Assembly (NCBI GenBank): GCA_965278995.1
Contig: OZ257136.1
Coordinates: 1,426,001 to 1,490,000 of the forward strand
Reading direction: 5' to 3'
Length of the DNA stretch: 64,000 nt
From: JADJYF01 sp965278995
Lineage (GTDB): Bacteria > Pseudomonadota > Gammaproteobacteria > Ga0077536
Part shown: positions 1-8,545 of the stretch, in pieces
Layout: every line of letters begins with the position of its first letter
Position numbering within the stretch: the first letter of the stretch is position 1
Translations under genes and position numbers: made by a program
The notes under the pieces: generated by a model
The model's input: the letters and a program-made list of their open reading frames with translations, nothing else
Databases searched by the model: none
Told to the model about the DNA's origin: nothing

Positions 1-2
1 AA

Positions 3-623
3 TTCATCGCCGACCCTGTTCTGCTGTTGCTGTTCTCAGGCGTGATGATCGCGTGCGCGCTCGCGATGCTGCGCAAGCGCGAGTGTGTTGAAGACGATGG
101 CGGCAACGCGGCGATTGCCGCTCCTGGTCGCAGTGCGTTCAGGGTCATCGGCGATGGTGTACTGGTCGGACTGGTAACTGGCGTGGTCGGCGCCGGCGGC
201 GGGTTTCTGATCGTGCCTGCACTCACCTTGCTCGGCGGACTACCCATGCGGGCAGCAGTCGGCACCTCATTGCTGGTCATTGCAATGAATTGCCTGGCTG
301 GACTGGCTGGCCATGTCGCGCATGTCGAAATCGATGTCAGAGCGGCCGTGATCGTCGGCAGTTGCGCGATCGCAGGAACGCTGCTCGGGAGTCGTCTGGC
401 AGGGCGCTTGTCCGGCCCGCAACTACAGCGGTGCTTTGGATTATTTGTCCTCGTTATCGCGGCTATACTGATTGTCATCGAAGGGAGTCAATTGCTGGCG
501 CGAACGTTCGGGGTTGAACGTTGGCTGGCCGGCAGTGCCTTGGTGATCCTGGAAGCAATGCTTCTGCTTCCAACTATTCGCAGGTGCGTCGACGTTGCGA
601 CGACGCCGCAGATTCGTCGCTGA
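3..623 (+). CDS. TSUP-family (TauE/SafE) permease, 5' end outside the window
   Basis: The frame is open to the left edge of the window, so only the C-terminal part (about 206 residues) is present. It has several hydrophobic segments and, after a hydrophilic linker, the glycine-rich motif VTGVVGAGGGFLIVPAL typical of the second half-repeat of the TauE/SafE sulfite/sulfonate exporter family (seen plus family knowledge). An internal TTG at 27 could be read as a start, but the frame continues upstream of it and a half-length protein is unlikely. It is followed by a sulfide:quinone oxidoreductase and two YeeE/YedE proteins, which suggests export or uptake of a sulfur anion. The substrate is not determined by sequence. 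Confidence 0.85.
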   Translation, partial: FIADPVLLLLFSGVMIACALAMLRKRECVEDDGGNAAIAAPGRSAFRVIGDGVLVGLVTGVVGAGGGFLIVPALTLLGGLPMRAAVGTSLLVIAMNCLAGLAGHVAHVEIDVRAAVIVGSCAIAGTLLGSRLAGRLSGPQLQRCFGLFVLVIAAILIVIEGSQLLARTFGVERWLAGSALVILEAMLLLPTIRRCVDVATTPQIRR

Positions 624-675
624 GCGCGAAACTGACGACGCCATGAAGTGCTGAGCTAATTCGGGGGAACGACGC

Positions 676-1914
676 ATGAGCACAACGAACAAGATCAGAA
701 TTGCGATCGTCGGTGGCGGAACGGGTGGCATGGCGGTCATCGCCGCGCTGAACCAGCTGCCAGGCCGTGAGCGCCTCGACGTGACGCTGATTGAGCCGGC
801 CGACTACCACTATTACCAGCCCCAGTGGACGATGGTCGGTGCTGGACTGTTTCCGCGCGAGGTCACCCGCCGGCGTATGGCGGATTTGATCCCGGACGGG
901 GTGAACTGGATCAATCAGCCCGTCGCCGAGTTCGCGCCTGCTGATAACCATCTCACGACGTTGGATGGCCGGCGTGTCGATTACGATTATCTGGTGGTGG
1001 CGGCCGGGATCAAGCTCGACTGGCACAAGATAGAGGGTCTGTCGGGCAATCTCGGCAAGCACGGCCTATGCAGCAATTACAGCTATGAATCGGTCGCCTC
1101 GACGTGGGAGAACATCCGCAATCTCCGCCAGGGGACGGCCCTGTTTACATTCCCTCCACCCCCAATCAAATGCGCGGGCGCACCGCAGAAAATCATGTAT
1201 CTGGCTGAGGATCATTTCCGCCGCACGGGAGTGCGAAATCAGATCAAGGTCGGGTATCGGTGTGCAGCGGATGCGATTTTCGCAGTCAAGAAATACGCCG
1301 CAGCGCTCAACGAGATCTGCGCTGCGCGCGACATCGACACCCAGTTTGCGTGGAAACTCACTGCCGTCGACGCGCCCGCACGTGTGGCGACCTTCGAACA
1401 CACCAAGAACGGTGAAACACAGAGCGAGAAATACGATCTGCTGCACGTAACGCCACCGATGAGCGCACCCGAGTTCGTTGCCAACAGTCCGTTGGCCAAC
1501 GCTGCGGGGTTCGTCGATGTCGACAAGGGGACACTGCAACATGTGAAGTTCAGTAATGTCTTCAGCCTCGGCGATGTCAGCAGCCTGCCGACATCCAAGA
1601 CTGCCGCGGCGATCCGCGCTCAGCTACCGGTGCTGATCACGAATCTCGGCGCAGTGATGGGTGCACGAAAGCCGATCGCGGCTTATGACGGCTATACGTC
1701 CTGCCCGTTGATCACCGGTTATGGACGCCTGATCCTGGCTGAATTCGATTACGACTTGAACCCGAAAGAGACTTTTCCATTCGATCAAGGCAAAGAACGG
1801 CTCAGCATGTATCTGCTGAAAAAACATGTGCTGCCTTACATCTACTGGAAAGCGCTTGTTGCCGGTCGCCAGTGGCCGTGGCTGATGCCTGAGCCGCATC
1901 TCAAATCTTTTTGA
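676..1914 (+). CDS. sqr: sulfide:quinone oxidoreductase
   Basis: A 412-residue FAD flavoprotein predicted to oxidise sulfide and pass electrons to the quinone pool at the membrane. The N-terminal dinucleotide-binding motif VGGGTGGMAV lies at about residues 12-21. Two cysteines sit in contexts matching the mitochondrial-type (SQRDL-like) branch: Cys166 in PPPIKCAGAPQKI and Cys343 in YTSCPLITGYG. These correspond to the disulfide that accepts sulfide sulfur. The ATG at 676 follows GGGGGAACG. It is flanked by a TSUP permease and two YeeE/YedE proteins, which fits sulfide detoxification or oxidation. The SQR subtype is inferred from motifs only. Confidence 0.88.
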   Translation: MSTTNKIRIAIVGGGTGGMAVIAALNQLPGRERLDVTLIEPADYHYYQPQWTMVGAGLFPREVTRRRMADLIPDGVNWINQPVAEFAPADNHLTTLDGRRVDYDYLVVAAGIKLDWHKIEGLSGNLGKHGLCSNYSYESVASTWENIRNLRQGTALFTFPPPPIKCAGAPQKIMYLAEDHFRRTGVRNQIKVGYRCAADAIFAVKKYAAALNEICAARDIDTQFAWKLTAVDAPARVATFEHTKNGETQSEKYDLLHVTPPMSAPEFVANSPLANAAGFVDVDKGTLQHVKFSNVFSLGDVSSLPTSKTAAAIRAQLPVLITNLGAVMGARKPIAAYDGYTSCPLITGYGRLILAEFDYDLNPKETFPFDQGKERLSMYLLKKHVLPYIYWKALVAGRQWPWLMPEPHLKSF

Positions 1915-1954
1915 AGCGGAATGCCGCGTCGACAACTGAAGGGGAGCACTATCG

Positions 1955-2389
1955 ATGATTGAACCGGGTTCCATTGCTGGCGCGGTCGTGGGCGGCAGCC
2001 TGATCGGACTGGCGGCCGCACTGATGCTGGCCGTGAACGGTCGCGTGCTGGGGGTCAGTGGCATTGCCGCCGGCCTGCTCGTCCCGGGCATTTCCGACCG
2101 ACTGTTACGTGCGTTGTTCATTGCCGGCATGATTGCCGGCGGCTACGTGATTATCACGGTGATGCCGCAGGCGCTGCCGGGTGCGCTGACTTCAGAGCGT
2201 GGCATACTCATTGTCGCCGGCCTCGCTGTCGGCTTCGGCACGCGTCTCGGCAGCGGATGCACCAGTGGACACGGCGTTTGCGGGATGGCGCGCCTGTCGC
2301 TGCGCTCAATGACCGCGACCGGTGTTTTCATGGTAACGGCCATGTTGACCGTCTACCTGATCCGCCATGTGCTTGGCGGTGCCGCATGA
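1955..2389 (+). CDS. YeeE/YedE family membrane protein, first half
   Basis: A 144-residue hydrophobic protein with about four membrane segments. The signature RLGSGCTSGHGVCGMARLS, with its conserved cysteines, is diagnostic of the YeeE/YedE (sulfur transport, DUF395) family; the related YeeE is a thiosulfate transporter. It is a half-size version and its stop overlaps the next gene's start by 4 bp (ATGA), so the two products are probably made together and form one transporter. GGGGAG lies upstream of the ATG. Placed directly after sqr, it probably moves a sulfur species produced or used there (inference). Confidence 0.82.
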   Translation: MIEPGSIAGAVVGGSLIGLAAALMLAVNGRVLGVSGIAAGLLVPGISDRLLRALFIAGMIAGGYVIITVMPQALPGALTSERGILIVAGLAVGFGTRLGSGCTSGHGVCGMARLSLRSMTATGVFMVTAMLTVYLIRHVLGGAA

Positions 2390-2838
2390 AGGGCTTCAGC
2401 TTTTTTGCGCTTGGCGCCTTGTTTGCCATCGGGCTCGGTTTCTCCGGCATGACGCAACCGACCAAAGTCATTGGTTTTCTCGATGTGCTGGGGGCCTGGG
2501 ATCCCACGTTGTTATTCGTCATGGGCAGTGCCGTGGTGGTGAACGCCATCGGCTATCGATTGACGGTCGGTCGTCCGCATCCGTGGCTGGCGGCCCGCTT
2601 CGATATTCCGAACCGCAAGGATATCGATGGCCAGTTATTGACCGGCGCCGCGCTGTTCGGCGTCGGTTGGGGGCTGGCGGGCTTCTGTCCTGGCCCTGCG
2701 CTGGTTGCCATCGCGAGCGGCTCAGTGGATGTGCTCATCTTCGTCGGCGCAATGTTTGCGGGTTTTGCGCTGAAGGAACTCCTGGTCCGACCGCTGCCTC
2801 CGGCTCTCGGTCTCGGTGCCCCGCCCGGTGTGCGTTGA
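2386..2838 (+). CDS. YeeE/YedE family membrane protein, second half
   Basis: A 150-residue membrane protein starting at the ATG that overlaps the previous stop by 4 bp. It opens with a hydrophobic segment and carries GLGFSGMTQPTKVIGFLD and GWGLAGFCPGPALVAIASG, the second containing the family's conserved cysteine. This is the companion (DUF6691-type) half of a split YeeE/YedE transporter. The pair next to sqr recurs in sulfide-oxidising proteobacteria (family knowledge). A frame starting further upstream exists, but it would run through the preceding gene and is not supported. Confidence 0.82.
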   Translation: MKGFSFFALGALFAIGLGFSGMTQPTKVIGFLDVLGAWDPTLLFVMGSAVVVNAIGYRLTVGRPHPWLAARFDIPNRKDIDGQLLTGAALFGVGWGLAGFCPGPALVAIASGSVDVLIFVGAMFAGFALKELLVRPLPPALGLGAPPGVR

Positions 2839-2843
2839 GGCAG

Positions 2844-3794
2844 TCAGATAATCAGCTGCGGACCTCGCGGCACGATGCCGGTAGGGTTGATGCTGCGATG
2901 GCTGGCGAAGTAATGACCTTTGATGTGTTCCATGTGAACGGTGGCGGCTATGCCGGGCATTTCGTAGAGACGTCGTAATAATGCGTGCAACCGCGGGTAG
3001 TCGCGGATGCGCCGCAGATTACATTTGAAATGGTAGTGGTAGACCGCGTCGAAGCGGACCAGCGTCGTGAACAGGCGCCAGTCAGCTTCGGTCAAGGTAT
3101 CGCCGCATAGATAACGGTGGCCGTCGAGACGGTCTTCCAGCCAGTCGAGCGTGTCGAACAGTTCCACAACTGCTTCGTCATAGGCTGCTTGCGTGGTGGC
3201 GAATCCGGAACGGTAGACGCCGTTGTTCACGGTTGTGTAGATGCGCGCATTGAGCGTATCGATTTCCGCGCGCAACTCGACCGGATAGTAGTCACCAGGG
3301 CGTGCGCCGATGCCATCGAAAGCAGAATTCAACATGCGGATGATTTCCGCCGATTCGTTGTTGACGATGGTCGCCGTGTGTTTGTCCCATAAGACCGGAA
3401 TGGTGACGCGCCCGCTGTAGTCGGCTTGTGCTGCGGTGTAGATCTGATGCAGGTACGCGGCGCCCTGCAGCGGATCGCCAATCACCCCGTCACCCGGCGC
3501 GAATGTCCAGCCGTGTTCAGCCATATACCAGTGCACGACCGATAGCGACAGGTGCTGCTCGAGGCTTTTCAAATGGCGGAAGATGAGCGTTCGATGCGCC
3601 CACGGGCAGGCATGCCCGATGTACAGATGATAACGGCCGACCTCGGCGCGGAAGCCGCCGCTGCCGGTGGGTCCGGGCGCGCCATCTGGCGTAATCCAGT
3701 TGCGGAATTGCGTTTCGCTGCGCACGAACCGGCCTGCCGACGCGGTTGTGTCGTACCACTGATCGTGCCATTGACCCTCGATGAGCAGACCCAT
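2844..3794 (-). CDS. glutathionyl-hydroquinone reductase (GST family)
   Basis: A 316-residue protein of the Xi-class glutathione transferase (YqjG/ECM4) family, which removes glutathione from glutathionyl-hydroquinones. The catalytic motif CPWAHRT is at residues 63-69, followed by the helical GST C-terminal domain with GDTLTEADWRLFTTLVRFD. The ATG at 3794 is preceded by a very strong ribosome site (AGGAGGAGGG), which fixes the start. It converges on the sulfur module with only 5 bp between stop codons, so it is not part of it. Confidence 0.9.
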   Translation of the reverse strand: MGLLIEGQWHDQWYDTTASAGRFVRSETQFRNWITPDGAPGPTGSGGFRAEVGRYHLYIGHACPWAHRTLIFRHLKSLEQHLSLSVVHWYMAEHGWTFAPGDGVIGDPLQGAAYLHQIYTAAQADYSGRVTIPVLWDKHTATIVNNESAEIIRMLNSAFDGIGARPGDYYPVELRAEIDTLNARIYTTVNNGVYRSGFATTQAAYDEAVVELFDTLDWLEDRLDGHRYLCGDTLTEADWRLFTTLVRFDAVYHYHFKCNLRRIRDYPRLHALLRRLYEMPGIAATVHMEHIKGHYFASHRSINPTGIVPRGPQLII

Positions 3795-3832
3795 GCACCC
3801 TCCTCCTGCGCTGCAAACTGCGCGCGCGGCCC

Positions 3833-4624
3833 TTATGCGGACGTGGCGAACAGCTGATGAAAATTCCTCGTGGTCGCTTCCGCCAGCACCGGCAGACCCT
3901 CTTCGCGCAGCGTCGCCAGATAGTCGGCGGTATGTCGGACATAGGCTGGTTCATTGCGCTGGCCGCGTCGCGGCACCGGCGCAAGCCACGGCGAGTCAGT
4001 CTCGACCAGTAGACGCTCCAGCGGCAGCCGGCGTGCGGTTTCCTGCAGCGCGGTGGCGGTCTTGAACGTAACGATGCCGGATAGCGAGATATAAAAGCCG
4101 AGATCCATGGCTGCGCTCGCGGTGTCCCAGTCATCGACGAAACAGTGCATTACGCCGCCGACATCGGCAGCACGTTCCTCCTGCAGAATGCGGATGACAT
4201 CGGCAGCCGCCTCCCGGCAATGCACAATCAACGGCCGGCCGATTTCACGAGCGGCGGCAATATGCACGCGGAACCGATCGCGTTGCCACTCGAGATCGCC
4301 GGTACTGCGGAAATAATCGAGACCGGTCTCACCGAGTGCAACCACCCCGTGTCGGGCGGCGAGTTCAACGAGTTCGGACACCGTCGGGTCGTGTGCGTCA
4401 GCCTCGGTGTTCGGGTGGACACCGACAGAGGCCCACACGCGCGGGCTTCGAGCCGCAACTGCTGCGACGCCTGGAAATGTCTCCAGATCGACCGAGACGC
4501 ACAGCATCTGGCTGACGCCGGCTGCCACGGCACGGGCAATGATGTCGTCCTGCGCGCTCTCGCTCGCTTCGATCAGCGGCAGATGGCAATGCGAGTCGAT
4601 CAGGGTGGTGGCGGCGTCATGCAT
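3833..4624 (-). CDS. tatD: TatD family metal-dependent hydrolase
   Basis: A 263-residue TIM-barrel nuclease of the TatD/YcfH family. The N-terminal metal motif IDSHCHL, a central GETGLDYF and the late ETDSPWLAP carry the metal ligands. The ATG at 4624 gives the usual family length of about 260; a GTG at 4645 would add seven residues. It is the last gene of the tmk-holB-pilZ-tatD block, a common gammaproteobacterial arrangement. The physiological substrate of such YcfH-like proteins is not known. Confidence 0.9.
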   Translation of the reverse strand: MHDAATTLIDSHCHLPLIEASESAQDDIIARAVAAGVSQMLCVSVDLETFPGVAAVAARSPRVWASVGVHPNTEADAHDPTVSELVELAARHGVVALGETGLDYFRSTGDLEWQRDRFRVHIAAAREIGRPLIVHCREAAADVIRILQEERAADVGGVMHCFVDDWDTASAAMDLGFYISLSGIVTFKTATALQETARRLPLERLLVETDSPWLAPVPRRGQRNEPAYVRHTADYLATLREEGLPVLAEATTRNFHQLFATSA

Positions 4625-4681
4625 GCCGGGCAGTGCTCGAATCACAGGAACGCGGAGCCTGAGCGGGCCCGCAGACGTGAA

Positions 4682-5038
4682 TTACATCGTATGGGTCTGG
4701 CGGTCGGATTTCAGCGCCCCGGCCAGCTGAGTTTCAATCTTGTTGCGGGTGGCGCCGTTATCGAGTTCGCTGAACTGCACGCCGATACCGGCAGTGCGAT
4801 TGCCCTGCGCGCCTTTCGGTGTGATCCAGACGACTTTACCTGCGACCGGCAGCTTTTCCTTGCTGTCAGTGAGGGTCAGCAGCATGAAGACTTCGTCGCC
4901 AAGCTTGTAACTTTTGTTGGTCGGAATGAACAGGCCGCCGTTTTTCACGAACGGCATGTAGGCCGCGTACAGCGAACTCTTGTCGCGGATGGTGAGCGAC
5001 AGAATGCCTTGCCGAGGATTCTTGCCGACTGCACTCAT
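4682..5038 (-). CDS. pilZ: PilZ domain protein
   Basis: A 118-residue single-domain protein homologous to PilZ of type IV pilus systems. It lies between holB and tatD, where pilZ sits in many gammaproteobacteria. The core NGGLFIPTNKSYKLGDEV, then VWITPKGAQGN and GIGVQFSE, are characteristic. The N-terminal RxxxR/c-di-GMP motif of receptor PilZ domains is not evident, as expected for the canonical PilZ that does not bind c-di-GMP. Its start overlaps the holB stop by 4 bp. Confidence 0.87.
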   Translation of the reverse strand: MSAVGKNPRQGILSLTIRDKSSLYAAYMPFVKNGGLFIPTNKSYKLGDEVFMLLTLTDSKEKLPVAGKVVWITPKGAQGNRTAGIGVQFSELDNGATRNKIETQLAGALKSDRQTHTM

Positions 5039-6030
5039 ACGGGGGTCTCCAATTGCGTCATCCGCCGCCAGCTCATCATCAGATGTTCGACCAGTTCTGC
5101 GCTCCGCACTCCACTCGAACGCTGTGCCGCTGCTCGGGCTTCGGCAATTGCGTCAAGAAAGAGGAATAACCGCTTTGAGTTTAATTTATCTGAGATTTCC
5201 TGCAACTGTCGTCGCGCATCGGGCGGCAGTCGCAGATGCGCGGGTGTGATGTCATCGGCCAGCAGGATGGCGGCCTGAACGATAGCTTCCAGAGCGTCCA
5301 GATAACGCGGCAGTTCGATGTCGCCATAGCGGGCGGCTGCCGACAGCGCATCCCAGCGTCCACGCAATGCGGCCGCGAGGTCCTCGATGACGTCGTTCAG
5401 CAGCCGACTGCGAGTGCCGGCCAGCTGATCGCGGATGGCAAGGGGCGCACCGTGCAGGACGACCTCGTCGTCAGATGCCGATGATTCTCCTGCCAGCGCG
5501 AGCCACGCTGCGCGCGCATCCCAGTCCGGCAGGCTGACGGCCAGACGCTGGCAGCGGCTGACGATAGTCGCTGGCAGCAGACCAGGGCGATCGGCAACCA
5601 GCAGCAGCATCGCGCCGGCCGGTGGTTCCTCGAGAATCTTCAGCAGAGAATTGGCTGCCGCCTGGTTCATGCTGTCCGCCGGCGCGATCAGCGCGAGTTT
5701 CCGCCCGCCGTAATGTGACTTCAAGGTATAGAACGAGATCAGTTCTCGAACCTGATCGATGACAATGGTTTTGCGGTCTTCTTCGGGTTGCAGAATTCGC
5801 AGGTCGGGATGATTGCCGGCCTCGTAGAGCAGACAGCTTCGGCAACTGCCGCAGGCCTGCATCGCTGATGGCTGTTCGCACAGGCACAGCTTCAGCATGG
5901 CTTGTGCCAGCGCGAGTTTACCCAGGCCGGGGCGGCCTGCGATTAGATAGGCGTGAGCAAGCCGATCGGCGGCGAGCGCGCGCGTCAACGCCTGCCAGGC
6001 AGATTCAAGCCACGGATACGGTGCACTCAC
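5035..6030 (-). CDS. holB: DNA polymerase III subunit delta'
   Basis: A 331-residue clamp-loader subunit. It has the P-loop-like GRPGLGKLALAQ near residue 32 and a four-cysteine zinc module (CLCEQPSAMQACGSCRSC). It also has LLKILEEPP and the VSRCQRL element where the arginine-finger region of clamp loaders lies. It forms the clamp loader with the tau/gamma and delta subunits. It overlaps tmk upstream and pilZ downstream by 4 bp each, indicating translational coupling. Confidence 0.93.
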   Translation of the reverse strand: MSAPYPWLESAWQALTRALAADRLAHAYLIAGRPGLGKLALAQAMLKLCLCEQPSAMQACGSCRSCLLYEAGNHPDLRILQPEEDRKTIVIDQVRELISFYTLKSHYGGRKLALIAPADSMNQAAANSLLKILEEPPAGAMLLLVADRPGLLPATIVSRCQRLAVSLPDWDARAAWLALAGESSASDDEVVLHGAPLAIRDQLAGTRSRLLNDVIEDLAAALRGRWDALSAAARYGDIELPRYLDALEAIVQAAILLADDITPAHLRLPPDARRQLQEISDKLNSKRLFLFLDAIAEARAAAQRSSGVRSAELVEHLMMSWRRMTQLETPV

Positions 6031-6656
6031 GCGCAGCGCTCGTCGACAATCTGGCGGAGGCGCTCGTGCACCGCCGCCATGGACTGAGCGGCGTCGACAA
6101 TAATAAATCGTGACGGTTCTGCTGCAGCCCGCGCCAGGTAGCGTTCGCGGACCCGCACGAAGAATTCGACCCGCTCCAGCTCGAACCGATCGGCCGGGCC
6201 GCGCGAACGCGCGCGAGCGAGTGCAATATCCGCTGGCGCGTCCAGCAGCACCGTGAGGTCCGGTTGCAGATCAGGATGCACGAGCGCCTCGGCCGCTGCG
6301 ATTAGTGCCTCCGACAGACCACGCCCGCCGCCCTGATAGGCGTAACTGGCGTCGGTAAAGCGATCGCAAACGACGGTCTCGCCACGGGCAAGTGCCGGTC
6401 GAATGAACTGTTCGAGATGCTGCGCGCGTGCCGCAAACAGCAGCAGCAGCTCAGCCATCGGCACCATGGCGTGGTTGGTCGGGTCGAGCAACAGTGCGCG
6501 CACGCCCTCGCCCAGTGGCGTTCCACCCGGTTCGCGGGTAGCAAATACAGTGTGTCGGCGGACCCTGAGCCGCTCGGCCACGCAGGTTGCGGCAGTTGTC
6601 TTGCCGACCCCTTCGATTCCCTCGAGGGTGATGAATCTGGCTGGTTCCATGCTCAT
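6027..6656 (-). CDS. tmk: thymidylate kinase
   Basis: A 209-residue dTMP kinase. The P-loop is EGIEGVGKTTAA, the nucleotide-binding DR(F/Y) motif appears as VCDRFTDASYAYQGGGRGL, and a lid segment ARARSRGPADRFELE follows. It supplies dTDP for DNA synthesis. It overlaps mltG and holB by 4 bp, in the conserved pabC-mltG-tmk-holB order. Confidence 0.95.
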   Translation of the reverse strand: MSMEPARFITLEGIEGVGKTTAATCVAERLRVRRHTVFATREPGGTPLGEGVRALLLDPTNHAMVPMAELLLLFAARAQHLEQFIRPALARGETVVCDRFTDASYAYQGGGRGLSEALIAAAEALVHPDLQPDLTVLLDAPADIALARARSRGPADRFELERVEFFVRVRERYLARAAAEPSRFIIVDAAQSMAAVHERLRQIVDERCA

Positions 6657-7666
6657 CGCTTCAACTGATAACGCCTGACTGCCGCATTGTGCTCGTGCAG
6701 CGAGTTCGAGAATTGATGACCGCCGTCGCCTTTGGCGACGAAGTAGAGTGCGTCGCCGGTAGCCGGATTCAGCGCCGCGTTGAGCGCCGCTTCGCCAGGC
6801 ATGGCTATCGGCGTCGGCGGCAGTCCGCCACGAGTATAACTATTGTACGGGGTGTCCCGCGTGAGATCGGCGCGTGTCAGGTTGCCGTCGAAAGCGGCAC
6901 CCAGACCGTAGATCACGGTGGGATCGGTCTGCAATTTCATGCCGCGCACCAGCCGGCGCAGGAAAACGCCGGCGATCGCCGGCCGCTCGTCGGCCTGGCC
7001 GGTTTCTTTTTCGATTATGGAGGCCATGATCAGCGCTTCGTAGGCGCTCTTGTACGGCAAACCACTCTGGCGCGTAGTCCACAGGCGATCCAGTATCTGT
7101 TGCATGCGTTGCTGGGCACGCGCCAGGATCAGGCGGTCTTCGGTCCCTGCCTCGTATTGGTAGGTCGATGGAAAGAACTTGCCTTCGAGTGCCGCTACAG
7201 GAAGTCCGAGCGCGCGCGCCAGCTCACTGTCGCTGACGTCTGTCAGCGTATGCACCAGATGTGGCGCTTTGCCGAGCGTGCGGCGCATATCGTCAAATCG
7301 GCATCCTTCGATGAACGTGACCTGGAATACCCGCGTTCGGCCAGCGACCAGCGCCGCCAGGATCTGCGTCGGTGTTTCGCCGTCATTGATTTCATAGGTT
7401 CCAGCCTTGAGTCGATGCGCGACGCCATCCAACCGTGCGCGCAGCGCGAACAGCCAACGATGCGTGACGAACCCTTCGCGCTCCAGGTCGGCCGCAATGC
7501 GCGTCAGATTGCTGCCGGGCGTGATGGTTATCAGCACCGGACGGATCAGCGCGAGCGGGCGTTGCATCATGCTATCCATTTCTTGCCAGCCCCAGACACC
7601 GGCGAGCGCCACTACGACAAGTGCACCAGTCAGCGCTTGTAGAACGATGCGCAGGGTCTGCTTCAT
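6653..7666 (-). CDS. mltG: endolytic murein transglycosylase MltG
   Basis: A 337-residue YceG-like enzyme that cleaves nascent glycan strands and ends peptidoglycan polymerisation. It has an N-terminal membrane anchor (about residues 9-27). The catalytic core is ASIIEKETGQADERPAIAGV, with the conserved glutamate, followed by LQTDPTVIYGLG and YNSYTRGGLPPTPI. The length matches the family. It overlaps pabC and tmk by 4 bp. Confidence 0.94.
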   Translation of the reverse strand: MKQTLRIVLQALTGALVVVALAGVWGWQEMDSMMQRPLALIRPVLITITPGSNLTRIAADLEREGFVTHRWLFALRARLDGVAHRLKAGTYEINDGETPTQILAALVAGRTRVFQVTFIEGCRFDDMRRTLGKAPHLVHTLTDVSDSELARALGLPVAALEGKFFPSTYQYEAGTEDRLILARAQQRMQQILDRLWTTRQSGLPYKSAYEALIMASIIEKETGQADERPAIAGVFLRRLVRGMKLQTDPTVIYGLGAAFDGNLTRADLTRDTPYNSYTRGGLPPTPIAMPGEAALNAALNPATGDALYFVAKGDGGHQFSNSLHEHNAAVRRYQLKR

Positions 7667-8490
7667 GGCGTGATGGCCGCAACCCGTAGGATTTCGGCGA
7701 GACGCAGTGTCAATGGGCCAGGAGCGGGCGCGTACTTCCGCACACGGTGGATATCGTTTACCCCTCGCACACCGATGACGGAATTCGTGATGAACACTTC
7801 GTCGGCCGCGGCTAAATCGCCCAGGTGAAGGCGTCGCTCGATGACCGTCACGCCCTGCATTTCAGCTGCATGAATGACGGCCGCCCGCACGATGCCGCTG
7901 ACGCCGCATTCGTCAAGTAATGCTGTATGCAGTGCACCGCCCTGAACTAGAAACAGATTGCTTCGGGTACCTTCAATGAGCTGGTCGCGGATATCGAACA
8001 TCAAACCTTCGAAGCAGTTCTCGGCTGGCCATTCCCGGCTGGCCAATACCTGGTCGAGACGATTGAGGTGCTTGATTCCCGCCGTGCCCGGATTGGTGCT
8101 GAGGCGGTGCGCGCAGAGCCACACCGCTACCCCGCTCTCACTTGCATTCGATGCTGGCCACGGCGACATCGTAATCAGGCGCCGCGGTTGAACTACCGGC
8201 GGCTCCCGGTAGCCGCGTCCGCCACTCCCGCGCGTGACGATAAGCTTGAGCACGCCGCGGTCATGGCCGGCTGCGACTCGACTGCATTCGTGTTCGAGCA
8301 GGTGGGCGTCCGGTGATGTAATGCCAAGCTGTCGACAGCCGCGATCGAGGCGCGCCAGATGGGCATCAAGCGCCAGCAATACGCCATCGTGCAGCGCCAC
8401 TGTTTCGAAGACGCCGTCGCCATAGGCGAGCCCGCGATCAGTCAGCCACACACCGCTCGTCGGTTGGCCGTCGAGCAAAGCGATACTCAT
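7663..8490 (-). CDS. pabC: aminodeoxychorismate lyase
   Basis: A 275-residue PLP fold-type IV enzyme that converts 4-amino-4-deoxychorismate to 4-aminobenzoate and pyruvate for folate synthesis. The N-terminal LTDRGLAYGDGVFET is typical, the PLP lysine lies in GIKHLNRLDQVLA, and EGTRSNLF is the substrate-pocket motif. Branched-chain aminotransferases share the fold, but the length and the fabF-pabC-mltG context favour PabC. Confidence 0.92.
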   Translation of the reverse strand: MSIALLDGQPTSGVWLTDRGLAYGDGVFETVALHDGVLLALDAHLARLDRGCRQLGITSPDAHLLEHECSRVAAGHDRGVLKLIVTRGSGGRGYREPPVVQPRRLITMSPWPASNASESGVAVWLCAHRLSTNPGTAGIKHLNRLDQVLASREWPAENCFEGLMFDIRDQLIEGTRSNLFLVQGGALHTALLDECGVSGIVRAAVIHAAEMQGVTVIERRLHLGDLAAADEVFITNSVIGVRGVNDIHRVRKYAPAPGPLTLRLAEILRVAAITP

Positions 8491-8545
8491 GCGGGTCGCA
8501 GTGGAGCAGGAACGAGAATCCGCAGGACCACTGCCTGCGCTTGTA

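Noticed and set aside
4145..5278. A 377-residue open frame on the + strand opposite tatD and pilZ
   Set aside because: It crosses three well-supported genes in antisense and has no domain or ribosome site.
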